Positions 17,706 through 25,645 of a stretch of DNA of 64,000 nucleotides are shown in pieces. Numbering within the stretch: the first letter of the stretch is position 1; each line of letters opens with the position of its first letter. The position numbers and the translations under genes are program-made. The notes below the pieces were generated by a model. The model was not told the DNA's origin and made no database searches. It was given only the letters and a program-made list of their open reading frames with translations. This DNA is from an uncultured Altererythrobacter sp. (GTDB lineage: Bacteria > Pseudomonadota > Alphaproteobacteria > Sphingomonadales > Sphingomonadaceae): NCBI GenBank assembly GCA_913055875.1, contig CAJXJY010000012.1:39779-103778 (forward strand), given 5' to 3'.

Positions 17706-18068
17706 ATGGCTCTCTACGAGCATGTCTTCCTTGCGCGCCAGGACCTGAGCCAGAGCCAGGTCGATACCTTGGCCGCGCAAGCCACCGAAATCGTCGAGAA
17801 AAACGACGGCAAAGTCACCAAGACCGAGACCTGGGGCCTCAAGAGCCTCGCCTACAAGATCGACCGCAACCGCAAGGCGCATTTCGTCATGCTCAACATC
17901 GAGGGCCCCGGCTCCGTTGTCGAGGAACTCGAGCGCCAGACGCGCATCAACGAGGATGTCATCCGCTACATGACGATCCGCGTCGAGAGCCATGAGGAAG
18001 GCCCCTCGGCGATGATGCGCAAGAGCGACCGCGACAAGAAGAAGCGCGACCGCGGAGGAGACAACTGA
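17706..18068 (+). CDS. rpsF: 30S ribosomal protein S6
   Basis: A 120-residue S6 with the family start ([15 protein letters not shown]), the [14 protein letters not shown] strand and the [13 protein letters not shown] core ([14 protein letters not shown]). It binds S18 and 16S rRNA. The C-terminus is basic and ends RGGDN, unlike E. coli S6, which ends in glutamates that RimK extends. Start ATG 17706 follows AAGGACAAGG. It overlaps rpsR by one base (TGATG). About 115 bases of untranslated leader separate it from the divergent DUF808 gene, room for a promoter and possible autoregulatory leader, which I could not resolve. Confidence 0.95.
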   Translation: MALYEHVFLARQDLSQSQVDTLAAQATEIVEKNDGKVTKTETWGLKSLAYKIDRNRKAHFVMLNIEGPGSVVEELERQTRINEDVIRYMTIRVESHEEGPSAMMRKSDRDKKKRDRGGDN

Positions 18069-18292
18069 TGGCCCGCCCGTTTTTCCGCCGCCGCAAGACC
18101 TGCCCGTTCTCGGGCAAGAACGCGCCCAAGATCGACTACAAGGACGTGCGCCTGCTGCAGGGCTTCATGTCCGAGCGCGGCAAGATCGTGCCCAGCCGCA
18201 TCACCGCCGTTTCGGCCAAGAAGCAGCGCGAGCTCGCCAAGGCGATCAAGCGCGCGCGCCATATCGGCCTCTTGCCCTACATCGTGCGCTGA
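18068..18292 (+). CDS. rpsR: 30S ribosomal protein S18
   Basis: A 74-residue S18: [22 protein letters not shown], then [43 protein letters not shown] as in all bacterial S18. It pairs with S6 on the 30S platform. It sits inside the rpsF-rpsR-rplI operon, with one-base overlap to rpsF and an 11-bp gap to rplI. Confidence 0.97.
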   Translation: MARPFFRRRKTCPFSGKNAPKIDYKDVRLLQGFMSERGKIVPSRITAVSAKKQRELAKAIKRARHIGLLPYIVR

Positions 18293-18303
18293 GGAGACAG
18301 GAC

Positions 18304-18969
18304 ATGGATATCATTCTCCTCGAACGCATCGGCAATCTCGGCTCGATCGGCGACGTCGTCACCGTAAAGGACGGCTATGCGCGTAACTTCCTGCTCCCGC
18401 AGAAGAAGGCGCTGCGCGCCAACGAGGCCAACAAGAAGGTCTTCGAAGCCAACCGCGAACGCCTCGAGAAGGAAAACGCCGAGAAGCGCACCGAAGCCGA
18501 GAAGGCCGGCGAGAAGCTCGACGGCACCGAAATCGTGCTGATCCGCGCGTCGTCCAATGCCGGCCAGCTCTACGGCTCGGTCAACGTTCGCGACATCGTC
18601 AACGGATTGGCCGACAAAGGCCACGAGGTCGACAAGAAGCGCGTTATCATGGGTAGCCCGATCAAGACCATCGGCATGCACGATGTGACCGTCGCACTGC
18701 ACCCCGAAGTCGAAGTGACGGTCAAGGCGAATGTCGCCCGCTCCGACGACGAAGCGGAGTTGCAGAGCCAGGGCGTCGACGTCCTCGCCCAGCTGTTCGA
18801 AGAAGAACAGAAGGAAATCGAGGAAGCGGCCGAAGCGAACCGCGTCGACCCCAACCTCGAACCGGGCGAAATCCCCGCCGAGATGCTCGAAGAGGGCGTC
18901 ACCCCGGCCGAAGGCGACACCGTCGTCGAAGGCGAGGAAGAAGCCAAGGACGAGAGCGCCGAGGGCTGA
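18304..18969 (+). CDS. rplI: 50S ribosomal protein L9 with acidic C-terminal extension
   Basis: A 221-residue L9. Residues 1-50 carry the classic N-domain ([32 protein letters not shown]). Residues 70-150 carry the C-terminal rRNA-binding domain. About 70 further residues, rich in Glu and Asp ([27 protein letters not shown]), extend past the usual 148-residue length. Such tails occur in sphingomonads, but their role is unknown. It ends the operon; a strong terminator follows 30 bp after the stop. Confidence 0.95.
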   Translation: MDIILLERIGNLGSIGDVVTVKDGYARNFLLPQKKALRANEANKKVFEANRERLEKENAEKRTEAEKAGEKLDGTEIVLIRASSNAGQLYGSVNVRDIVNGLADKGHEVDKKRVIMGSPIKTIGMHDVTVALHPEVEVTVKANVARSDDEAELQSQGVDVLAQLFEEEQKEIEEAAEANRVDPNLEPGEIPAEMLEEGVTPAEGDTVVEGEEEAKDESAEG

Positions 18970-18998
18970 TCCTCTTTCGCGCATGCAAAGCTCAAGAG

Positions 18999-19027
18999 GG
19001 GCGCGGCCTGCGGGTCGCGCCTTTTTT
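18999..19027 (+). terminator. Rho-independent terminator of rpsF-rpsR-rplI
   Basis: A GC-rich hairpin (GGCGCG at 19000-19005 pairing with CGCGCC at 19016-19021) is followed directly by TTTTTT at 19022-19027. Position, 30 bp after the rplI stop, fits the end of the ribosomal operon. Confidence 0.85.
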
Positions 19028-19097
19028 GTAACAGCCGTCATTCAGGCGTAAGCCGGGATTGCGAACACAGAACAACAAGAGGCAGGAGAACAGCCCC

Positions 19098-20537
19098 ATG
19101 GAATCGACCACACAAATCCTCGACAAGCTCGAAAGCACTTACGATGCCGCAGTCGCGCGGCTGCGCGAGGACGTGATCGCTTTCGGCCGCACGCGCGACG
19201 TGCCCGCGCCCGAGCGCCGTACCGACGGGTCCTACGCCTATCCCGAACTGCGGCTGCAGTTCCGCGGCGGCGAGCAGCCCGAAGACCGCAGCCGCGCCTT
19301 CGGCCGCCTCAACGCGCCGGGCCTCTACACCACCACCGTCACTCGCCCGGCGCTGTTCCGCGACTACCTCGCCGACCAGCTTGATTTCATCGCCTCGAAC
19401 TACGATATCGAGGTCGAGGTCGGCTCCTCGCGGCAGGAGATCCCCTTCCCCTACGTGCTCGACGGCGCGGCCGGGGCCGAGCTCGCCGGGGTAGACCCGA
19501 ACCAGATCGCACGCCATTTCCCCTCGACCGAACTGGCCGATATCGGCGACGAGCTCGCCGACGGAATGATCCTGTCGGGCCCCGACGACGACATCCCGCT
19601 GTCGCTGTTCGACGCGCTGCGGACCGATTTCAGCCTCGCGCGGCTGGCGCATTACACCGGCACGCGGCCGGAGGATTTCCAGCGCTTCATCCTGTTCACC
19701 AATTACCACCGCTATGTCGACGAATTCGTCGACTGGGCCGGCGCGCAGCTGGGCAGCGACGGCTGTTCGGCGCTCTACGGCGCAGGGGGCCTGCACCTGA
19801 CCGAGAAGACCGACAACGCCGGCGCGCAGCTGTCCGACACCGCGTGGCGCCGGCACCAGATGCCCGCCTACCATCTGATCGGCGAAGGCCGCGGCGGGAT
19901 CACGCTGGTCAATATCGGCGTCGGCCCGTCCAACGCGAAGACGATCTGCGACCACCTCGCAGTGCTGCGGCCCGAGGCGTGGCTGATGATCGGTCATTGC
20001 GGCGGATTGCGCCCGAGCCAGAAGATCGGCGACTACGTGCTCGCGCACGCCTATCTGCGCGACGATCACGTGCTCGACGAGGTGCTGCCGCCCGAAATCC
20101 CGCTCCCCGCGATCGCCGAGGTGCAGCAGGCGCTCGCCGCGGCGGCGGAAGAGGTCTCGGGCGAACACGGCGCCGACCTCAAGAAGCGCATGCGCACCGG
20201 CACCGTGGTCACCACCGACGACCGCAACTGGGAGCTGCGCTTCACCAGCTCGGCGCTGCGCATGTCGCTGAGCCGCGCGGTCGGGGTCGACATGGAAAGC
20301 GCCACCATCGCCGGCCAGGGCTACCGCTTCCGCGTCCCCTACGGCACGCTGCTGTGCGTCTCGGACAAGCCCTTGCACGGCGAGATCAAGCTGCCCGGCC
20401 AGGCCAACAAGTTCTACGAGGAAGCGATCGCCGCGCATCTGCAGATCGGGGTAGCGGCATGCCGGCGGCTGCGCGAGGAAGGCGTGCGGTTGCATTCGCG
20501 CAAATTGCGGGCTTTCAACGAGCCGCCATTTCGGTAA
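19098..20537 (+). CDS. amn: AMP nucleosidase
   Basis: A 479-residue protein matching AMP nucleosidases, which split AMP into adenine and ribose 5-phosphate to adjust adenylate pools. Recognisable blocks include the N-terminal regulatory-domain part (RPALFRDYLADQLDFI), the substrate pocket GGGITLVNIGVGPSNAKTICDH-like stretch at about 270-292, MIGHCGGLRPSQKIGDYVLAH, and VDMESATIAGQGYRFRVPYGTLLCVSDKP near the C-terminus. Start chosen: ATG 19098 with AGGAGA about 9 bases upstream, rather than an upstream TTG at 19059. Confidence 0.92.
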   Translation: MESTTQILDKLESTYDAAVARLREDVIAFGRTRDVPAPERRTDGSYAYPELRLQFRGGEQPEDRSRAFGRLNAPGLYTTTVTRPALFRDYLADQLDFIASNYDIEVEVGSSRQEIPFPYVLDGAAGAELAGVDPNQIARHFPSTELADIGDELADGMILSGPDDDIPLSLFDALRTDFSLARLAHYTGTRPEDFQRFILFTNYHRYVDEFVDWAGAQLGSDGCSALYGAGGLHLTEKTDNAGAQLSDTAWRRHQMPAYHLIGEGRGGITLVNIGVGPSNAKTICDHLAVLRPEAWLMIGHCGGLRPSQKIGDYVLAHAYLRDDHVLDEVLPPEIPLPAIAEVQQALAAAAEEVSGEHGADLKKRMRTGTVVTTDDRNWELRFTSSALRMSLSRAVGVDMESATIAGQGYRFRVPYGTLLCVSDKPLHGEIKLPGQANKFYEEAIAAHLQIGVAACRRLREEGVRLHSRKLRAFNEPPFR

Positions 20538-20547
20538 TGTTCGCAGG

Positions 20548-20961
20548 ATGATAGAGCTCGACGCGTCCTACCAGCTCGCGCTGGCGAACCAGATCGGGTC
20601 GCTGTCGACCTTCCTCGGCGGGTTTTCCGCGACCTTCTTCGTCACCATGCTCACGCTGGCCAAGCCCGGCACGGTGGCGCGCATGTCGATCGGGGCATCG
20701 GCGCTGGCGGCGGTCGCGTTCATCGTCGCGGCGGGCACGAGCGTGACCCTCACCTTCACGCTGCATCCGGCCGCGCCGCCCACCGTGGCGGACAATCCCA
20801 CCGACGCCTTGCGCGCAATGTTGGCCGCCTCGTTCGTGACCGGGATGGTGGCGCTGCTGGCGGCGATCGGGATCGGCGGGTGGATCCGCTCGCGCGTGCT
20901 GGGCGTGTTCACTTCGGTGGTGTCTGTCGGCGGGCTCGTCCTGATCGTCCTGCAAATGTAG
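20548..20961 (+). CDS. Small four-helix membrane protein, unknown function
   Basis: I do not recognise this 137-residue protein. It has four hydrophobic segments (about residues 17-37, 45-68, 90-112 and 114-136) with a short polar loop PAAPPTVADNPTDAL between the second and third. It starts 10 bp after amn and is probably co-transcribed. It ends convergently with the amidohydrolase gene (19-bp gap). Confidence 0.65.
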   Translation: MIELDASYQLALANQIGSLSTFLGGFSATFFVTMLTLAKPGTVARMSIGASALAAVAFIVAAGTSVTLTFTLHPAAPPTVADNPTDALRAMLAASFVTGMVALLAAIGIGGWIRSRVLGVFTSVVSVGGLVLIVLQM

Positions 20962-20980
20962 TACGGAGCGGAAGCCGCAC

Positions 20981-22231
20981 CTATTCTGACAGTTCGAGCA
21001 CCTTGCCGTCCTTGACCCGGAGCGCGATCTTCGCAGTGCTTGCGAAATCCGCCAGCGGATCGCCTTCGAGCACGAGGAAGCTCGCTTCGTAGCCCTCCGC
21101 CAGCCGCCCGATCTTGCGCTCGGGAAACAGCAGCCGCGCGCAATCGACAGTCCACATCCGCAGCAGCGCGGCGTTGTCGAGCGCGCCGAGCGCGGCGAGA
21201 TGGTTCGCTTCGGCGCGCGACGTGTCGCGCGTGTTGTCGCTGCCGACCACCAGCCAGGCGCCCGCCTTCTCCAGCCGCGCCAGATTGTCCTTCTGCGAGG
21301 CCAGGGTCGCCGCGTACTCCTCCGGATCGCGCTGCTCCATACGTTTCGCGAGCGAAAAGGTCGTCACCAGCGCGATCCCCGATGCGCGCGCCAGTTCGAC
21401 CGTCTCGTCCGACAGGCGCCGGTTCGCGTCGTAGGACGGCAGGTGCGCGATGATGTCGGCATCGGCCTCGATCGCTACGACCATGTCGGCCTCGGTTTCG
21501 ACATGCACCGCGACGCGCAATCCCTCGCCGTGGGCAAGCGCGACCAGCTCGGGCAGCAGCGCCGGATCGAGCCCGCGCCGGCCGTAGGATCCCGGATCGT
21601 CCTTGCGCTGTTCGAACTCCTCCGAAAACAACAGCATGACCTTCACGAAATCGGGTTTGTCGGCGAGGACGAGGCGCCATTTCTCGCGCAATTCGGCGCT
21701 GTCGGCGGCTTCGAAATACCCCTTGTCGGGCAGGGTCTCCGGCGTGAATTCGGAATAGAGGCCGAAGCGCTCCATCAATTGCTCGCGCAGCAGTCGCGGA
21801 TGCCCGCCCGGGCCGGTGATGCCGTTGTTGGCGAACACCACGTCGACCGAATCGGGCCGGTCGAGCCGGTCCGCGATCTGCGCGCGGTATCGCGCGAAGG
21901 AGCCGGGCATCATCGCGTAGAACACGCCGTCGGTGAGGTATTCGCGCACGGTCGCGTCGACCGCCTCGAGGTCGGCATGCCCGCCCAGATTATGATTGTG
22001 ACCCTCGCAATAGGGCGGAACGACGTAGCCGCCTCCGAGATCGATCGTCTGTGCGGCCGCTTCGTCGGTGGAACCGAAATGCAGGCGCCCTTCGCTTATG
22101 TAGGCGGTGCGCCGTTCGAACGCTCCGTCGGCGTACCACAAACCGTTTTCGAAACGGTATCGGTGGGGATCGGCCTCGATCGAGACGCACCCGGCGAGAC
22201 CGCAGAGAAGCACCGGTACCATCGCTCGCAT
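20981..22231 (-). CDS. Amidohydrolase-family lipoprotein
   Basis: A 416-residue protein with a lipoprotein signal (MRAMVPVLLCGLAGC, lipobox LAGC). The mature part is an amidohydrolase: LGGGYVVPPYCEGHNHNLGGH supplies the first metal His pair, VAVHVETEADMV a further His, and VGSDNTRDT the Asp. The C-terminal GRLAEGYEASFLVLEGDPL is the usual composite-domain end. It would act in the periplasm or at the outer membrane. The substrate is unknown; family relatives include imidazolonepropionase- and prolidase-like enzymes. Monocistronic. Confidence 0.8.
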   Translation of the reverse strand: MRAMVPVLLCGLAGCVSIEADPHRYRFENGLWYADGAFERRTAYISEGRLHFGSTDEAAAQTIDLGGGYVVPPYCEGHNHNLGGHADLEAVDATVREYLTDGVFYAMMPGSFARYRAQIADRLDRPDSVDVVFANNGITGPGGHPRLLREQLMERFGLYSEFTPETLPDKGYFEAADSAELREKWRLVLADKPDFVKVMLLFSEEFEQRKDDPGSYGRRGLDPALLPELVALAHGEGLRVAVHVETEADMVVAIEADADIIAHLPSYDANRRLSDETVELARASGIALVTTFSLAKRMEQRDPEEYAATLASQKDNLARLEKAGAWLVVGSDNTRDTSRAEANHLAALGALDNAALLRMWTVDCARLLFPERKIGRLAEGYEASFLVLEGDPLADFASTAKIALRVKDGKVLELSE

Positions 22232-22343
22232 TCGCGCTCTCCTCGCAAGTCGGGAAGTCCTGCCTATCGAGAGCGTTTACACTTGTAAATGCAGTTCCAG
22301 CAAGGTTCGTGCGCGGATGGTCGGTCTGCCTCGAAGTCGGCTC

Positions 22344-23084
22344 TCAGTTCGGCACGAGCGCGAATTCGATGTAGAGGTCGACGTGGAAGGGCATTACGCC
22401 GGGCTCGATCGGCGTAGACGCAATCCGGCTCCCGGTCACGACGATGAACCCGCCGCTATCGCCCCCGTACTCCCTGTTGAAGCGAATGTCGCGGTCGGAC
22501 ACGCGCAGCACTCGGGAAACGCGCAACCCCAGCTGCTCGGCAACGCGTTCCGCCTGGTTCCGGGCAAAGTCGATCGCATCCCTCTGCGCTGCGTCTGCGG
22601 CGACCAGCTCGGTATCGGGGTCGATCCTGAAGCGCGGGCCGGATACCGAATTCGCCCCGGCATCGAACAGCGCGCTGATCGTATCCCCGGCCCGGGCAAA
22701 ATCGCGCAGTTCGATCCACAACTCGTTGCGGACCTCGTAGGCGACGATCTCGGTCTCGTTCCTGTCCCGGTAACGCGGCGAGACCGCGAAATCGGTCGTG
22801 CGCACTTCCGAGGGCCGGATCCCGTCCGTTCGGAGCGCTTCGATGACACGTTGCATCTTGCGGTTATTCTCGTCGACGGCCTCCCGTGCCGTCGCGCGGG
22901 AGGTCACCACGCCGGCTTCGACGACCATGTAGTCGGGCACGACCTCGGTGGTCCCGTGCGCTTCGACCAGAACCAGCGTTTCGCCGTCATTGATGACCGG
23001 CATCGACGATGGCGCCTGCGCGGCAACGGGCACCGCCAGCGCGAGGCTTGCCGATGCCATCGCCGCCTTGGCCAGTCGCCGCAT
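22344..23084 (-). CDS. SIMPL (DUF541) domain periplasmic protein
   Basis: A 246-residue protein with a signal peptide ([23 protein letters not shown]) and a SIMPL/DUF541 domain. The signs are VLVEAHGTTEVVPDYMVVEAGVVTSRATAREAVDENNRKMQRVIEAL, the periodic YEVRNELWIELRD strand, and the C-terminal LASTPIEPG-like tail. The family is periplasmic or cell-surface and its function is poorly known. Start chosen: ATG 23084, whose first base overlaps the last base of the rimK stop, so it belongs to the RimK operon. Confidence 0.82.
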   Translation of the reverse strand: MRRLAKAAMASASLALAVPVAAQAPSSMPVINDGETLVLVEAHGTTEVVPDYMVVEAGVVTSRATAREAVDENNRKMQRVIEALRTDGIRPSEVRTTDFAVSPRYRDRNETEIVAYEVRNELWIELRDFARAGDTISALFDAGANSVSGPRFRIDPDTELVAADAAQRDAIDFARNQAERVAEQLGLRVSRVLRVSDRDIRFNREYGGDSGGFIVVTGSRIASTPIEPGVMPFHVDLYIEFALVPN

Positions 23085-23989
23085 CACCCCTTCCCCTTCG
23101 TCTTCGTCCGCCCCTCTTTCGCGTTCGCTTCGATGAACTTGACGATCATCCCGGCGACATCCTTGCCGGCCGCCTTCTCGATCCCCTCGAGCCCGGGCGA
23201 GGAGTTGACCTCCATGATCACCGGCCCGTGATTGCTGCGCAGCATGTCCACGCCGCACACGTTGAGCCCCATGCGCCGCGCCGCGCGCACCGCGGTCGAG
23301 CGTTCCTCGGGCGTGATCTTGATCACCTGCGCGCTGCCGCCGCGGTGGAGGTTGGAGCGGAAATCGTCCGCCGCGCCGGTGCGCTTCATCGCCGCGACCA
23401 CCTTGCCGCCGACCACCAGCGCGCGGATATCGGTGCCGCCCGCTTCCTTGATGAATTCCTGCACCAGGATGTTGACGTTGGCGCCGCGGAACGCCTCGAT
23501 CACCGACTTGGCGCTCGACATCGTCTCGGCCAGTACCACCCCGATCCCCTGCGTCCCCTCGAGCAGCTTGATCACCACCGGCGGCCCCTTGACCGCCCTG
23601 ATGATCTCCTCGGCCTGCTTGGGATCGTTGGCGTACGCGGTCAGCGGCAGGCCGAGCCCGTGCTTGGCGAGTATCTGCATGCTCCTGAGCTTGTCGCGGC
23701 TGCGCCCGATCGCCACGCTCTCGTTGAGAGGCCAGCAGCCGCGCATCTCGAACTGGCGCAGGATCGCGAGCCCGTAATTGGTGATCGAGGCGCCGATGCG
23801 CGGGATCACCGCGTCGTAGCCGACCATCGGCTCGCCATTGTAGAACACCTCGGGCCGGTGGCTGGCAATATGCACCGTGCAGCGGGTAGTATTGAGGATG
23901 TCGAGCGTGTGTCCGCTCTCCTCCGCCGCCTCCTTCAGCCGCTGGTGCGAATAGAGGTTGGGATTGCGTGCCAGCATGGCGATTTTCAT
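23084..23989 (-). CDS. rimK: RimK, ATP-dependent glutamate ligase (ribosomal protein modification)
   Basis: A 301-residue ATP-grasp ligase that matches RimK along its length: [75 protein letters not shown], and the Mg-binding end [25 protein letters not shown]. In E. coli and Pseudomonas it adds glutamates to the C-terminus of S6. RimB lies 10 bp upstream, as in pseudomonads. S6 in this window lacks C-terminal glutamate, so the target here may differ (see findings). Confidence 0.93.
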   Translation of the reverse strand: MKIAMLARNPNLYSHQRLKEAAEESGHTLDILNTTRCTVHIASHRPEVFYNGEPMVGYDAVIPRIGASITNYGLAILRQFEMRGCWPLNESVAIGRSRDKLRSMQILAKHGLGLPLTAYANDPKQAEEIIRAVKGPPVVIKLLEGTQGIGVVLAETMSSAKSVIEAFRGANVNILVQEFIKEAGGTDIRALVVGGKVVAAMKRTGAADDFRSNLHRGGSAQVIKITPEERSTAVRAARRMGLNVCGVDMLRSNHGPVIMEVNSSPGLEGIEKAAGKDVAGMIVKFIEANAKEGRTKTKGKG

Positions 23990-23999
23990 GGCCAGATCC

Positions 24000-24464
24000 T
24001 CATGGTTTGTGACCCTTCGTGGTTTTGCGCTCGGGCGTCTGCAGCCACGAGTAGCCCGAATCTACGACAAATCTGCGGCGAAGCGAGGACCGGCCGATCA
24101 GCATCGGGAACTTCATGTCCGAGCGATCGGCAAGGCTGATTTCGGCGCGGAACTCCTCCTCGCCGATCCTGAGCGGCGTCTTGATGACGTAGCGGCGCTG
24201 CTTCTCGCCGTTCGAGCTGGTGATGCCACGGATATCGACATGTACCGCCTCGCACACCTGCCGCACCCGCTGCTCGGGAAAATCGACCGCGAAGCGAACG
24301 AATTTCTCGCCGTCGCGCATGAATTCCTCGATCACCGTGCCGTGGAGCGAGGAGGTGCGCGCGCCGGTGTCGATCTTGGCCGGCACCTCGTGCAGGCCGA
24401 GGTCGGGCAGGTGGACCAGCTCGCGCCAGCCGACCACCGGGAGGTCCTTGCGCTTCGTGCTCAA
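24000..24464 (-). CDS. rimB: RimB-like retropepsin-fold protease (PF05618, ATP-dependent zinc protease family)
   Basis: A 154-residue protein of the RimK-associated protease family (formerly DUF785). The aspartic-protease-like [12 protein letters not shown] motif (Asp32) is intact, followed by [32 protein letters not shown] and [24 protein letters not shown]. In Pseudomonas the RimB protein trims the poly-glutamate tails that RimK makes. The start is TTG at 24464, which shares TTGA with the stop of the upstream beta-propeller gene; no ATG or GTG precedes the conserved region. Next to rimK, 10 bp away. Confidence 0.85.
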   Translation of the reverse strand: MSTKRKDLPVVGWRELVHLPDLGLHEVPAKIDTGARTSSLHGTVIEEFMRDGEKFVRFAVDFPEQRVRQVCEAVHVDIRGITSSNGEKQRRYVIKTPLRIGEEEFRAEISLADRSDMKFPMLIGRSSLRRRFVVDSGYSWLQTPERKTTKGHKP

Positions 24465-25459
24465 TCGACCACCGCCAGCCCGTCGCCACCCTCGCCCGTC
24501 GGCAGGCGGCGCAGTACCGTGCCGCTCGCGAAATCCACTTCGGCAATCATGTTCGATCGGGTCTGCGCAGCGTAGAGCCGCTCGCCATCGGGCGAGAACA
24601 CCAGCGTGACGAGCGTCTTGTCCGCCCCGTCCGCGACCTGGATCGTGCGCACGGTGCGATTGGTATCGGTATCGATCACGCTCAGCGTGCCGTCGGCGAC
24701 GTTGGAGGTGACCGCCCGGTTCGCACTCGGATGCACCGCGATGCGGATCGGCACGCGGCCCGTCGCCACTTCCTCCTCCAACGCGAGCGTTTGCGGGTCG
24801 AGGCGCCAGGCGGTGCCGCCCGAATTCGAGCCGACCCACAGCGCGCTGCCGTCGGGCGACAGCGCCACCGCTTCGGTCTGCCCGTCGAAATCGCGACGCC
24901 CGGTCTCACGACCGGTGGCGAGGTCGTAGCGGATCACTTCCCCGGTCGGGATCACCACGCCCCAGGCGAAGGCGAACGCTTCGTCGATCGCGACCATATG
25001 CGGGCCGGGCCCGCGATTGTCGCCGATCTCGGTGATGCCCGGATCCTCGGCAAGCGGGTCGGCGACGACGAACATCGTGCCGCGCCCTTCGGCCGTGGCG
25101 ATCAGCCGGCCGTTGGCGTGCCAGACGATGCCGTGCGGGCGCGCTTCGGGACCCAGTTCGACATAGATGACTTTCTCGAGCGTGTCGGTGGCGAAAATCT
25201 CGATCCCCGTCCCGCCGTAGCAGGCGAGCGCGACATGCGCGCCGTCGGGCGAAACCGACAATTCGTGCGGATCGTCGCAGGTCGCGACGCGCCTGGCCTC
25301 CTCGCCGGTCGCGAGGTCGATCTTCGACAGCGTGTCCTCGCGCTTGTTGCCGACGAACAGCGTTCCGGTGATGTCGCCGGCTGCGGGTTGGGGCGGGCCA
25401 TCTTCCGCCACCGAAGTGCAGGCGGTCAACAAGAACGGAAGAATCAGCAGCTTACGCAT
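24461..25459 (-). CDS. YncE-like seven-bladed beta-propeller lipoprotein
   Basis: A 332-residue lipoprotein (MRKLLILPFLLTAC, lipobox LTAC). The mature part has repeated propeller strands: GTLFVGNKREDTLSKIDLATG, HELSVSPDGAHVALACYGG, AVALSPDGSALWVGSNSGG and TLVFSPDGERLYAAQTRS. The pattern is that of YncE/cytochrome-cd1-type propellers, which often bind partners or ligands in the periplasm. No enzymatic residues are recognised. It heads the tightly overlapping set propeller-rimB-rimK-SIMPL. Confidence 0.78.
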   Translation of the reverse strand: MRKLLILPFLLTACTSVAEDGPPQPAAGDITGTLFVGNKREDTLSKIDLATGEEARRVATCDDPHELSVSPDGAHVALACYGGTGIEIFATDTLEKVIYVELGPEARPHGIVWHANGRLIATAEGRGTMFVVADPLAEDPGITEIGDNRGPGPHMVAIDEAFAFAWGVVIPTGEVIRYDLATGRETGRRDFDGQTEAVALSPDGSALWVGSNSGGTAWRLDPQTLALEEEVATGRVPIRIAVHPSANRAVTSNVADGTLSVIDTDTNRTVRTIQVADGADKTLVTLVFSPDGERLYAAQTRSNMIAEVDFASGTVLRRLPTGEGGDGLAVVD

Positions 25460-25478
25460 CGAACAGTCTCCATAGCAT

Positions 25479-25640
25479 CCCTCTCCTCGCGAGGGGAGAG
25501 GATAGCGCAGCTTGCTCCGAAGTAGCTAGCGGAGCTTGGAGAGGGGCACGCACCGCCGATGGGACGGAAACCCCTCTCCAACCCCGGCTAGCGAGCAAGC
25601 TCGCAAGCCTGCGTATCCTCTCCCCGCACGGGGAGAGGGA
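25479..25640. repeat. 160-bp nested inverted repeat, copy 1
   Basis: The element starts with a CCTCTCC...GGAGAGG palindrome, carries a TAGCGCAGCTTGCTCC segment and an inner GGAGAGGGG/CCCCTCTCC pair, and ends with CCTCTCCCCGCACGGGGAG. A second copy with the same order of parts is at 44540-44703 and a diverged relative at 47950-48080. It fills the whole gap between the M2 peptidase and beta-propeller genes. No coding frame. Confidence 0.8.
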
Positions 25641-25645
25641 TTCCA

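Noticed and set aside
20568..21680. Open frame spanning the small membrane gene and the amidohydrolase end
   Set aside because: It is the shifted frame of the amidohydrolase on the same strand and antisense to the membrane gene; no motif.
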